The notes beneath the pieces were generated by a model that worked only from the letters and a program-made list of their open reading frames with translations, had not been told where the DNA came from and made no database searches. From Phytophthora colocasiae (lineage: Eukaryota; Oomycota; Peronosporomycetes; Peronosporales; Peronosporaceae), in contig JAGKQI010000014.1 of the NCBI GenBank assembly GCA_018806915.1, positions 29,226-93,225 of the forward strand: a stretch of DNA of 64,000 nt, read 5' to 3'. Position 1 is the first letter of the stretch, and each line of letters starts with the position of its first letter. The translations under genes and the position numbers were made by a program. Of the stretch, positions 40,523 through 52,282 are shown piece after piece.

Positions 40523-41732
40523 ATGAGCCCTCAGCAAGCCTCGAAGTGACGACTTCCCGACTCTCTGGTGCTAAGAATTTCGACGTCTGGAAGGCCCGAG
40601 TCAGTGCATCGCTCGATGGCAAGCATCTGCTCGGTTTCGTCACCAAGAAGTATTACAATGGGGTCAGTGAAGACGAAGATGAAGACTCCGACGACGACCT
40701 GGCTGAGTCCGACGACGACGAAGCTGCCTCCAAGCCAAGTTCTCCGGCTGGCATCGACTCGGATGAGGTCGACTTCGAGGACAGCTCGGATGAGCTGCAG
40801 CCCAGCGACGGCGACGACACTCCGCCATCAAAGAAAACCAAGCGCGCTGATCTTCCCATCGTTCGCCCGTTTGCTGAGCGCGACGCCAGCCGGGATCGCA
40901 AACAAGTCAAGCGACGCAAGCCTACCCCGCCGTCTGCTCGACACCTTCGTCGTATGGAAGCGCAAACCAAGGCTTTCCTGATGAAGACGATGGATGATAC
41001 TCATATCCGTCTTGTCAAGAACCTGACAACGGCCTTCGACATCTTTCAGGCCATCTGTACCAAGTACGAGGGTGCAGCCTTTCATGGCGACCCCTACTTC
41101 ATCCAGCACTTCCTTATGGAGATCAAGTATGAAGAAGGCGGTGATCTGACCAGCTTCTTCCTTGAGCTGGAAAACGCGATGAAAGCCGCGTCTGAAGCAA
41201 CCGAGTCTCCCTTGACCGATGGACAGAAGTCATTATACCTGTTCCACTCGATGCCAATGACCTGGAAGGATGATCTCCGAGTTTGGAAAGGTGTGCGGAA
41301 GTATATCCCGTATGATGAACTTAAGATGAGTATTGAGACCAAGGTTCCCGAGATCCAAGCTCAAGAACGTTACAGCCGCATCAAAGGGACACCTGAGAGC
41401 CAATCAACTCAGGCTGAACGGGCTCTCATTGCTCCTTCTCAGGATTCCGCGTTGGCCGCTCAAGCATCTGTCCCAGTTGATGTCTGCAGCTACTGTCAGA
41501 AACCACGTCACAACATCCGTCAGTGCCGTACTCTGCAGAAGGACTTACGCGATGGATGTGTCAAGGCAGGCACTGTTCTCCTGCCAACTTCAAGTTACGA
41601 GGTCCCAACAACTACCGGTTGCATCCTTACAACAACAACAACCAAGGGCGATCTGGACGTGGAGGTGGATCATGGCACCAAAATGGTCGCGGCGGTCGTG
41701 GTGGTGGACGTGGCCGCGGTAACTACGGTTGA
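40523..41732 (+). pseudogene. Copia gag with zinc knuckle
   Basis: An ATG at 40523 (MSPQQASK) is followed after nine codons by a stop in its own frame. The main frame opens at a GTG (40546) and continues SRLSGAKNFDVWKARVSAS, so one base is probably missing at the start. An acidic/Ser-rich insert (about residues 45-90) precedes a UBN2-type gag body (LVKNLTTAFDIFQAICTKY). A CCHC knuckle (CSYCQKPRHNIRQC) lies near residue 310. After a shift near 41580 an RGG-rich nucleic-acid binding tail (GRGGRGGGRGRGNYG) is seen in the second frame, ending at a TGA at 41730 that interrupts an otherwise continuous gag-pol frame. Confidence 0.8.
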
Positions 41733-44700
41733 AATCGCAACAACGGCAACAACAACGGCAACAACAACGGCAACAACAACAACAAATCCTCTCGTCGCGA
41801 TGAAGGTGGATACGATCAGTCACACCGCAAAGAGACCCTGATTGCAGTTGTGTCGAATGTACAAACGGCTGCATCCGCTATCATTCTCACGGCGCAACCT
41901 AGCCAGGACTTTGATTTCAGCTGGACGATTGACTCAGGTTGCAGCAGCCACGTCACGCAACATGTGGAATGGTTCAAGACTAAAACACCTGCAAGCGGAG
42001 GCATCACTGTCGGTGGAAAATCGCAAGTCCCCATCGAAGCTATTGGTACTGTAGAGCTCCAGATCACGGACTCAGGGCCAACTGGAACGCTTACACTTCA
42101 CGATGTCCTCCTTGCGCCGAAACTGCAGTACAACCTGCTGTCAGTCGCTGCCGCTGTCGACGATGACTTCCGTTTTGGCTTTAAACGTACTATGTGTACT
42201 GTCCAAACAAACCACCGCTTCTCGATCAAGGCGATGAAATCCGCGACATCGAAGCTCTACCAATTCGAAGCCTCTCCACTGCCGAAGGCCGAAGCTCACG
42301 TGGCTACCACAGGTAAGCCGACTCGACTCATGCTACTACACAAACGTCTTGGTCATCCTAACATCCGTGTTTTACAGGCACTCACTAAAGACCAAGCCCT
42401 TCATGGACTGGATGCACCAGCTGTAGTTAGACCAGATTCTTTCTTTTGCACAGCATGTACTTACGCGAAGTCACACCGCGCTCCTTTTTTCCATCCAATA
42501 GACATGTTGAACGCTCTACTAGCCCCTTACAAAAAGTTCACTCTGTTATTTGTGGTCTCTTCCCGTCCCCAGCCTTATGGCCGCCGCTACTTCCGTCGTA
42601 TTCATTGACGACTTCAGTCGCTACATGTTTACCTATCCGATGAAGGCACGTAGTGAACTCTACTCATGCTACAAAGACTTTCGCATGCCGAAAGCTTTGA
42701 ATATATTCCGAAGTGATGTTCATACTCTTGAATATCTCTTGCCACCGCCGGATGTGGACATCCAGGCCTTGCAGGCTGACAACGCTAAAGAGTACGAGAA
42801 ACTGGGACGCGTTATTTTTTCTAAGTATGGAACGCACGCTCAATTTACCAATGCTTATACACCACAACAGAATGGTGTTGCAGAACGCCGCATGCGCACA
42901 ATCATGGAACGTGTACGGGCACTACTGTTAGATGCCTCGCTCCCCAAACCGCTCTGGGCAGAATGTGTTACACATGTTACGACACTCCTCAACATGACAC
43001 CAAGCGCTAACACACACAATTGTACACCGTTTGAGTTGTGGTACAATCGAAAACCGACTGTTCAATATCTGAAAGTGTTTGGCTGTGCTGCGTATGTCCA
43101 TATCAACGACATCTACAGGGACAAACTCGATCCCCGTGCCAAACTCTGCATCTATCTCGGAATTCCCGAGCACAAGAAAGGCTATCGACTCATGGACGTC
43201 AAAACCCATCGTGTCGTTTACAGTCGAGATGTGATTTTCAATGAGATTGACTTTCCGACTGTTGAAAATATTGAGGTAACGTCGGGACCGCTCCAGCTAC
43301 CGGATCACCTAACTGAAGCGCCTATTATTGCTGACGAACTTCCAGCATTTGTTCCATCGGAAACACAAGCCTATTCATCCCAGCCTGAATCTCCAGGTAA
43401 CTCGGTTGTAGAACCACAATCTGCATCTACTTCCGCTTCGAACCAGCTTCCTTCTCTTGGGGAGGCTCTGGAACGTGGCGTCTTGACATACTCTTTTGTT
43501 ACGGAGACGCCGTCACAACCGTCGACCACAAGTGTAAAACGCCCACGGTATGACGAAGAAATCGATCTAGGCGCGTTAAATTCCCTTGAAGATATCCAGG
43601 AAGTAGAGGAACGCACATGTCTTGTTCTTAGCCTACTTGCAATTCGTCATGTGCCGGAACCAAAAACGTACCATGCGGCGATGCGCTCGTCCTACGCGAA
43701 TAAGTGGCACGCAGCTGCTGACTCGGAATACCAGTCCCTAATGACCAACCAGACGTGGATCCTGGTACCTCCTCCCAATAACCGCAAAAGTACTCCAAAA
43801 CCGGTGCGGTTTTGTTGTTAAATACACTGGCTCAGGAGAAATCGATCGCTTTAAAGCTCGGTTAGTTATTAAAGGCTTCTTACAGCAATATGGCGTTGAT
43901 TACGATGAGATATTTGCCCCCGTCATCCGTATGGAAGTCTTACGCCTGCTACTAACGATTGCAGCTCTTCTTGACTTTGAAATTCACCAGTTGGATGTCA
44001 AGACAGCGTTTCTCAACGGAACCCTTGACGAGGAACTATATATGAAACAACCAGAAGGGTTTGTAGTTCCTGGAAAGGAAGGCCTTGTTTGTAAACTTCT
44101 CAAAAGTCTTTACGGTCTCAAACAGGCACCTCGTATCTGGTATCAAACCTTGTCCGCTTTCTTGGAAAGCCTTGGATTCCACAACCGACTGATTACAAGA
44201 TCGATGTGTTTTTCATGGCAACTTGCTCGAGAAGGCGATAAGCATGTTACGTAGCAGTTTATGTTGATGACTTACTGATCATTGCACCAACTAAGTCAAC
44301 CTCAGAGTATGTCAGATCAAATCTGCCTTGGAACAAAAGATTCTCCATGACAGATTTAGGGGAGGAGTGAAGTACATTTCTCTCGGCTGGGCAATCGAAC
44401 GGAACCGCGAAGCCCGAACGATATTTATCCACCAACGCGCAAAGTATGCACGCACAGTGTTAGATCGCTTTAAAAAGCCTGTGGTAACATATCCAGTGGG
44501 CAACTCCATCAGACCGTAATGCCAAATCCTTACAACTCAAATGCAACCCAAATACACAACTTGAAAAAGAGCAAATGGAAGGTATTCCCTACCGTGAAGT
44601 TGTAGGTAGTGGCTCATGTATCTCATGGTTGGCACAAGACCCGATCTAGCATTCTACATGCGCGATGTCAGCCAATTCCATTGGAAAGCAGTGATTAGAG

Positions 44701-45262
44701 AGCTTAAGTACCTCTCAGGTAACAGACTGACCTTGGTCTCTTACTGGGAGGGTCAAAGCTGGTCAATGCAGCAAACACTTGCCAGACCACCTCATGGCGT
44801 GCACACTGATCTGTATCAGACTATGCCAATTGCCCTGACACAAGACGCTTCCTGTTGGTGGCTACATCAACTTCATGGTAGACCACAGCCCAATCTCCTG
44901 GAGCTTTCGAGGAAGCACCACTACAGTTGTGCTCTCGACAACAGAAGCAGGAATACATTGCACTATGTCGTACTGCATGCAGGAGTTAATTTTTCTTAAG
45001 CTACTGCTCAGCAAGAACTTAGGTTTCATAACCTCCAAAAGCAGTCAAGATTCAAGCAAGACAATCAAAGCTGTATTAAGATCTCGAATTAATCCGGAAC
45101 TACACGGGAGATCAAAGCACTTATTGATATTCGATATCATTTTGTAACAAGAGAAGGTTGAGTTTGTTACATGAATTTAGTATTGTATACTTTCGCAACA
45201 CCAAATCAAATGGTAGCAGACATTTTTACTAAAGCGCTTGATAAGCATCAATTTCGGACTTA
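41733..45262 (+). pseudogene. Copia pol (protease-integrase-RT-RNase H), broken
   Basis: Directly after the gag stop, an Asn-rich linker leads to the protease (FSWTIDSGCSSHVTQHVEW), GAG-pre-integrase (LLHKRLGHPNIRVLQ, CTACTYAKSHRAPF) and, after a shift near 42550-42600, the integrase core (FIDDFSRYMFTYP, LQADNAKEYEKL, PQQNGVAERRMRT). A stop at 43821 is followed in another frame by the RT (LDVKTAFLNGTLDEELYMKQ, LYGLKQAPRIWY). YVDD is near 44257 behind a further stop. RNase H debris ends with FTKALDKHQF near 45250. At least four lesions, not functional as read. Confidence 0.85.
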
Positions 45263-46801
45263 AGAAACAAGTTAGGTATGCACTCTCTTGCCTAGAAACT
45301 TTAACAGTTAAGCCTACACGATAAATTTCATCAAATTCATATATTACTTCCACAACCTAATAAAAGAAGTCACGTAGTAACATGAGTTTTTTCCTTTAAG
45401 AGCTTTAACAGTAAAAGGTTTTCTCATTTACTTACGGTAAGGTTTTATACTCAAAGAGTTTTCCCTATTTTGGCAACACGGCCGCCAACTTTACATTTAC
45501 ATTTTACATTACAACAAAACGGCCCGGAAGAAACAAGAATAGAAAATATATTTAGAACTTAATCAAAAAGTACAACCGCTGACGAACTGGACAAAGTCGT
45601 TTCTGCGACCTCCATTGATTCCTACTTGTCGACTAAAATTTACAGCGTCCTCAAAATCCGTCCTCAACAAGCAGTTAATACGGACGCGCTTCTTACGTCT
45701 GACGCTGTCGCTCGGTTATGGACCCTTTTGGCGAAAGGCGTGGCCCGGTCGTCGACGGGAATAAATGCTGCAAGTCGAAATTCGGCACTGTTAATGCCGT
45801 AGTCGTTGACTCGGTGTATGTAGATGGACTTGTAACAGATGAAGAAAGCTGCTCCGAGGCTCGAAATCGGGCCTATTGCTGTCACCGTAATCCGTAGCCA
45901 TGCTTGATGTACCAGTTGGAGTGGAAACTTGTAGACGTTGCCGCTTGAAATATATTCCATAGTTGCTACAGTCACTTACGGGCAACCTGTGCTGACCGAT
46001 GCATGATCTCTGAAGCTTTGGCGTTTAAGCCAACTGAGCCAATCTGCACGGTCACCACGGCTCACTTCAGCACCGGTACTGTAGGTTGGTACGAAGTGCC
46101 GAGCTCTGGAACATGCTGCACAGAGTCGAATGGCTCTCTTCCTTACGCTGGCGAAGTTCTTTTTCAGACGCAGGAGACGCTGGACTGGCCCCAAATGGGC
46201 TTATGTACTTGACTTGGAAACGCTGTGCACGCTGAGGGAAGAGCTGTCGCATGCTTCGGAGTGAGATGAATTGAAAATGAGCTCTACAGTCTTTCATAAT
46301 ATAGCAAGTAGCCTTTGCGTTGCTGCAGAGAGCACGTGGAGACCTGATGGCACCTTTTTTAACATGCGTTTCTTAATTGCTTGGCCTCTGTAGATGTTGT
46401 AGCATACGATGCCACGCACGTGCAGATAAGACAACCACACATGTATTATATAACTTCAACAATTGTACTTTTATAATCTATAACTGCTAAAAACTAATTC
46501 GTTTTTGAACATTTGGCTCACTTTCTATTTACTGCCACCTGCTGCAGAGGTGGCCAAATGACACGGTTTGGACTTCTGCCTCGCCAGAAAACTGTCCTGG
46601 CAGTAGAATCCAAATCCGGTCTCTGTTTAGCCGTCAGGGGCCTCTAGGAGCTTCAAAAACGAAAAATGCTTAATTTCGTGTAGCCGCATTTCCTGTGGGA
46701 TTTCTGATCTGGAACACTTTAACAGGGTTTTAACAGACCAATCAAAACACGTATATTTTATTATCCAATGATGTTCCCTGATTTCTTCGATCCAGGGAGG
46801 C
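45263..46801. other. Unexplained 1.5-kb interior of the Copia element
   Basis: No pol similarity. The minus strand has two adjoining frames, 46067-46297 (MKDCRAHFQFISLRSMRQLF) and 45664-45975 (MEYISSGNVYKFPLQLVHQA, then a hydrophobic GPISSLGAAFFICYKSIYI). These could be pieces of one decayed membrane-protein gene. The plus strand also has open frames in the same place. No TIR or target duplication was found around it. Confidence 0.3.
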
Positions 46802-47093
46802 TGTTGAGGTTAGGGCTCGTTCACAGGGACCACCTCCTTACACCGTGTCTTCTATAAACTAATAATGTAGAGACACGGTGCACTTGACTCTAATAAATAA
46901 TGCTACTAAAATGTCTGTGACATCAAGTACGATGAATGGTGAAGCAGCATAAATTCCTAGACTACGTTTCTGAATGCCGCATACTATTTTCTAGTGAGTA
47001 GCTATCTACTTTTCTTAACATTAATTCTTACTTCTTCTTTTTCTCTCTTCTACCCTACTCCCTTCAAAGGTCTGCGCCCAAGTTCCCGCAACA
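46802..47093 (+). repeat. Copia right LTR
   Basis: 292 bases from tgttgaggttagggctcg to cccgcaaca, followed by the TSD CTCTG. See the left LTR. Confidence 0.9.
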
Positions 47094-47489
47094 CTCTGCA
47101 TGCTTAGACCAGTGGAAAGACCCTTCACCACCTATGGACGATATTTTCCACACGATAACCAGCCGCCTTCTTCCTCCCGGTAGAAACGAGAAATGTATCT
47201 CTGCAACAATTGTCCGCCATCCAACGACCGAAGAACGCGAGATTTAATGAAAACGTCGGATGTCCTGTACCAATCTCAGTAGTCTCTAAAGGGAGTGGTC
47301 ACCCAGCTCGTGAATTGCTTTCCCAAGGCATCGCACGTGTTGTTAGTTAAAAGTGTAGGGCAACGCCATCTTGAATAAGTGGTTGAAGAAGTTCACTTCT
47401 CCGTCATTGCCTGACGCCGGTGGACTGAGTTACGTGTCGTTTCTGGTAGAGTCTCATATTGTAGAAGTCCATACTCGACCAACGCGAGG
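47094..47489 (-). pseudogene. M96-like gene (type A), middle part, cut by Copia and by Gypsy
   Basis: The minus strand encodes the stretch matching RVGRVMDFYNMETLPETT, FNHLFKMALPYTF and ETAPDIDVFIKSRVLR of the plus-strand copy, with several one-base differences that break the frame. It stops at about 47489 where GATC-rich Gypsy-type sequence begins. No continuation of the N-terminus is found to the right of the Gypsy element, so the 5' end is lost. Confidence 0.7.
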
Positions 47490-47538
47490 CATGTGGTGGA
47501 GCGGATCTGGCCAAAATCTGGTTGAGGCCGATCGCGAT

Positions 47539-48168
47539 TCGCCACTTGCGCCCAGACACCGACTAACGGAGGGGGTCCCCCGATGATCCGTGATCTTGTT
47601 GCGTGTAGTGTTCACCTTGTGTACCCGTCGGTAGGCGGAGTTCACGCTCTTCCAGGTAACTTCTGAAGATGTCTTGGGACGAGAAGAATGTCTTGGGTGA
47701 CGCAGGGGTGATGTGAGATAGCGTGGGAGATACTTCACTTCTACCTCGGAGGGGTTGATCCGGGTCGTAGGCGAGTTCTCGAGCCCTGATCCGGTCGCCT
47801 GGTCTTTGATCCAGGCTCTTCCAAAGGTCCAATGTTGGGGGATCTGATCCCTTCGCTACATTACGACGCTGCTTGCCGCTTCCTATAGCGGGGGTCTTGA
47901 TGGGTTGAGAGTCGACGAGATCGCTTTCAGGCCAAGCAGCCAATTCTTCCGATCCGTAGTTCGCACGTAAAGGATAGATCACTGGGGATAAGGGAATAAA
48001 ACTGGCCAATGTATTATCCAGAATCACCAACCTCTATGTAAGATCTCTTCTCCTTACCTTCTTGATGCTGGTGGGCCAATGTAATTTCCGGTCCCAGTCT
48101 TGGATGAAGGCACTTGTGAGGTCCAGACAAATTCGATTCTGTTTATGGTTATTCCTATGGTTCCTACT
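47539..48168. repeat. Putative Gypsy LTR, left
   Basis: It shares with 59478-60043 the blocks ccacttgcgcccagacaccga, gcgggggtcttga, ggccaatgta and tgtttatggttattcctatg, in the same order and orientation. It is diverged (many substitutions and indels), so older than the Copia LTR pair. Confidence 0.65.
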
Positions 48169-48299
48169 AGCCCCATCCTCATCTGCTATCCTACGATTAC
48201 CTGACATCCGGCTCACACAGCTGCCCTTCCGATCTTCGATATTGATCTCACTCTAACCCCTGATCGCGATCCGATCTCGATCAATCATCTCGGTCATCG

Positions 48300-51200
48300 A
48301 TCTTGGTCCACCGTCTTGGAACAATGATCCCGATCAGCAGCTTCTTCATACTTGATCTCGCGTGTGCCTGCGTCGTCGACATTCCAGGTCTTGAGCTTCC
48401 CAGACTTGATCACCACTCCCCCACGGCGACTAACACTGCCATCCAGGTCCCTCGGCAGCATCTCACGGTTATGGTTGTCACCGGCCCACCATAGAATCAG
48501 ACACTCGATCCCGACCCTCTGCCGCCAGATCTCCTTCTCCATGCGACCTCAGGCAAGGTGCTCCTTTTCTCCTCCGACCCTGAGCCGCCACGCGGGACCG
48601 CACTTGGCGTGGGTTCTCCAATCACTTAGTCTCACTCGACCAAGACGTGCCATCCATTCGTCGCTGGCGAGATCCAGACGAACATCGATCTGGATCCATT
48701 CGTCAGCCATCGTTCCTTCGCAATCTGGGGTCATCAACTGGACATCTTGCTTCGCCAGGAGGCCCCTGTCGCTTGATCCAACTCTCTCTGGGCCTGACGT
48801 TGCCTTTTCTCGGATTTCTTATTCGCGCTTCACGAAGATCCGCCCCCAGCCTGCAAGTTGGTCCCGGTCTCGGTCCACTTCAGGTCTCATTCTCCAATCT
48901 TCAGCCCAAGGCAACAAGTCACCCCGACAACACTTCGACTACCACCAACGGATCCCCTTCCAGTCTCCATGAAAGCCAGCAAGGAAGTGATCCCGGGAGC
49001 GATTATTTGCCTACACCTCCCGATTCCCCAACATCCCCCGACGGTCCGCCATCTCCCCATTCCGACATCTCGCGACGTTCGAGTCGGGTCTCGGCTCCAG
49101 ACCACGCCCGCCCGCTCTCATCCGATGAGGCTGGGCCGATGCCGGGGCAGTCCAGGAGGTGGATCGCCTGGTGCGCGAACGTGATCAACTCAAGTCGTGA
49201 AGCCATGGAACTTCGGGCGCATGTCGACGCCATGGAGCGGTTCCGGCCAGACCAGCAGGGCAAGATTGTAGCAGTCTGGAGCGCGAGATCGCTGATCTGG
49301 CGCGGAGGAAGCTCTCTGATCTCGATGGATTGCGTATGTGCAGGTTCACCAGCTCCGATCGGAACGCTGAGCTGAGTTCGCGCGTATGCGTCTCAACTCT
49401 GCCCAGGCAGACTCTAGATCGGGAGTTACAGAGGACAGGGATCGTCTGACCGAAGAGGTGGAACAAGCCACCAACGAGATCCAGGATCTCCAGGCGGAAG
49501 CCCGGATCCATGCTTGCGATCTGGCTGAGGCGAAGCAAGACTCCATCATTGCCAAAGGTCCAGCTACAACCGGATCTCGGCTGATCTTGCATGATCTCCA
49601 GCTGGATTCCAGCCCCGCGCCTTCGACAAGGGGCTCCCACCCGATTGGCCCTGGCTGAGCGAGATCGAGCCTTGGCGGACTCCGCCCGAACGATCACTTC
49701 CCTGACCAGTATCGCTGGTAGACGTGACCTAATACCGATCGCTCGCCCACGCTAACTCCGAACTGAACCGAGTCACTTCGGAGCGGGATCGCATACTCGT
49801 GGAACGAGACCAAGCGTTCGCAGATCGCGACAGAGCACAGGGCGGATCTCAGCGCCGAGCGACAGTTGTCCACTCGTCTAGGTGCGCATATAGTCTAGAT
49901 CCCCTCCACCTGACCATGATGACTCATATTCTGTTTGTCGTAGAGGATGATCCTGATCCCGGTACCCATGCCGAAGTGCGGGAGTTAGAAGCGAGTCTTC
50001 AGGCATTGCAGGAGAACTACGATCAGGCAGAAGGTGACGTAATAGCGACCACCAACGCGTCCTGACCGAAATGGTGTCTCGGCTCCGCGCTGCTCCAAGA
50101 TGAACGGGGGTCAAACGTGCTCTCAGTCGCCCCCCATCTCCTGCTACATCGCCCCCGCACAAGACCTCATGGACCAAGACCTCCCCGACCGATCACGACG
50201 CGGCCCCCACCTGATGTTCCCGCTGGAGACCAGCGGTGGCCAGGCCCGGGCGACCGATCTCGAAGAAAAGCACGAGGAAAGCCCAGATCCCTTCGATCTG
50301 AATTCCTGAACTACCGCGATTACGACTGGGCCGGATGCGGAGGAAGCCAGATCGCACCCAGGCCATCTCGCAAGTGACCGTGGAAGGCACCTTCCCCGAA
50401 GAAGGGTGGCTCGGATCGGTCCAAACGTAAACCCGATCCAGACGCGGAGGATTCTGGCGCTGGATCCGACGACGCTCTTCGGGCTACGATACTCCGATCG
50501 CTGTCGTGGCACCGCCGGCATGGAAATCCTCCTCCGGCATCCGGTGATCAAGGGGGGCCTGCTCCATCGACGCCTCCGGCGCAGCCGACACCTCCGGGCG
50601 GCAGTTCCCCACAGACTCCGATCACGCTTCTCCTCAGGGGTCCCCGAGGGGTAGTCCAGCTGGCAGGAGCCACTCCCGGTGGGGATCTCCGGGTGGCGGC
50701 TCTCCCCGGCGGCTCGCCACGCCCCCAGCTGCACCCTCCCTGTTCGCGATCAGCTCGCCGTCTATTCCCGGGTATGCGAACGTCCCGGCAGTTTGCGGCT
50801 GGTGATGTCTTTCCGTGGGATCCGATGTTCGTCGGAACTTTGGCGATCGTCGGTATGATCCTCTCCACATTGTCCAAGAAGGCTGCTGCTACCTCCCGGA
50901 TTCCTCTACCCCGCGAGATCACCGGCTAATCGCCCGGCCGAGCCGGGGTCGGTTGGTTAGCTAGCCTGATCACTGGGCCCAACGTGCAGGCCCTACTTGC
51001 TACCCGACCTTGGGAGGTGCTCCGCAACCGACCGGCCCCTCCACCTTCGATCTTGGTCTACATCGTCGTGCTGGAACCATGCTGGGGCGAATCGCGGATG
51101 CCTACGCCGCCTTCGAGTCGAATCACCTGCAGGCCTACTGGCGGAGATCGACCCATTATCTCGAGATCACAAAGGCGATGTATGAAGCCCCAGTCTGATC

Positions 51201-51591
51201 TCCGTCAGTATTACCTCTCGAGCGTCGGCAACGGCGTAGCGTACCGGAGAACGTTGGCGGCTGCTGTTGGGACGATTCCTGCCCATGATGAGGGCGATGT
51301 GGGCGGACATCGATCTTCTGCTCGATCCCTACTTCCTGCACTTCCCTACTATCCGTGATCGGGTATACTGGTACCCCGGATCGGCCTCCCGAATGGCTAA
51401 CCTGGCCCAGCCGACTCTGAACCGACCGGAGCCCACCGATCTGATCTCTGCGTTGGCAGAATGCGATCAGGAGGACCCTTGGCGCAACCATTACCGCGAT
51501 CGGCCGGCAGATCACCCGTCCCGGCAGATCCCACGGCTCGAAAACAAGTTTAACCCGCCTGCTCCACCTACACCTCCTGGGACTCCCTGAT
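48300..51591 (+). pseudogene. Gag-like coiled-coil protein, plus-strand arm
   Basis: A succession of plus-strand frames with frequent shifts. It starts with a Pro/Ser/Asp-rich part (SDYLPTPPDSPTSPDGPPSP), followed by long helical, Arg/Glu/Asp-rich segments typical of coiled coil (VDRLVRERDQLKS, DRDRLTEEVEQATNEIQDLQ, MERDQAFADRDRAQ). It ends with a globular part (GRIADAYAAFESNHLQAYWR, THYLEITKAMYEA, WADIDLLLDPYFLHFPTIRD, RVYWYPGSASRMANLAQ) and stop at 51591. Length near 1000 residues if joined. The last part resembles hypothetical proteins common in oomycete Gypsy elements and is probably the capsid-bearing gag. The same protein is encoded in inverted orientation at 57250-59400. Confidence 0.6.
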
Positions 51592-52080
51592 CCCGCGATC
51601 TCGACCAGTCCGGAGGTGATCAGCTGAGCCTGGAGTCGGTCAGCACGCTTACATATTCTCTATCACGATCCGGTACTTCGCCACGCGATCCCGACTCCAG
51701 CCTAACCTCTTTTCAATTCCACGTAATCTTTCCAGCTTCAAAAACCAGCGTTCTTCTCCATACTTACTCCACAGTTTCGATCCCACTTAGCATCCTCGAA
51801 ATCTCCATATCTTCCTTCCAATCACTCCGGTTTCACATGCATATACAAGAAAAATATAAAATCTCCACATCCGATCCAGATAGACATCCAGATCAGCATC
51901 CGCGATCTCGGCGTTGTGACCCGGTCACGTCGCCTTCTCTGCGTCTACACCTCTTCGTGCGACATCATCACGCCAAACCGATTTCGGTTAGCATGATCAC
52001 GTAGGAACGCGCTCAGTATGGCTCCACAGTTAAGATCAGCTTCGTCGACCCAAGTTGGTTCATCATAACCGACCCAGTGC
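51590..52080. repeat. Left copy of the inverted spacer/chromodomain-tail repeat
   Basis: The reverse complement of 56819-57250. It includes the last 45 codons of the chromodomain frame and about 340 non-coding bases with blocks such as ccacatccgatccagataga and ctgatctggatgtctatctg on the other strand. The homology continues into the gag-like arms on both sides. Confidence 0.85.
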
Positions 52081-52277
52081 ACCAGGAATTCACGATAGAT
52101 CCGGCCGTAGCGAGTCCGTTTCCCACTTCGCATGTCCGAGAACCGTTCGACCTCGTACTCGTCGGCATCCAGATCTGGGACCCAACTGTCCTCCGGAAGG
52201 AGGATCCCATCGAAATCTAGCCGATCTGCTTCATCTACAGTCAACTCGACCCGCGGTCGATCCGGAAAATTCCGCAC
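51945..52277 (-). pseudogene. Chromodomain tail of the Gypsy pol (shifted frame)
   Basis: A 110-codon frame starts MRNFPDRPRVELTVDEADRL and contains a chromodomain (YEVERFSDMRSGK, REFLVHWVGYDEPTWVDEAD). It is one base out of frame with the large pol ORF, whose last codons read YHVFMFLS where VFHVSKLKL is expected. One missing C near 52300 explains the break. Chromodomains at the integrase end target chromoviruses to modified histones. Confidence 0.8.
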
Positions 52278-52282
52278 CAGCT

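Larger units (their letters stand above)
40244..47093 (+). mobile_element. Ty1/Copia LTR retrotransposon
   Basis: LTRs at 40244-40518 and 46802-47093 start TGTTGAGG and end CCGCAACA, with the TSD CTCTG. Internal order gag, protease, integrase, RT, RNase H defines Copia. The purine-rich ccagggagg just before the right LTR is the likely polypurine tract. The 6.85-kb length exceeds a normal Copia because about 1.5 kb between the RNase H end (about 45260) and the right LTR is unexplained. The element splits an M96-like gene. Confidence 0.9.

Noticed and set aside
45664..45975. Confident protein-coding gene in the Copia interior
   Set aside because: Both strands are open, no start context or homology is recognised, and adjoining frames are broken.
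48300..51591. Independent host gene encoding a coiled-coil protein
   Set aside because: It shares GATC-rich composition with the Gypsy block, lies between LTR and pol, and is repeated in inverted form at 57250-59400.
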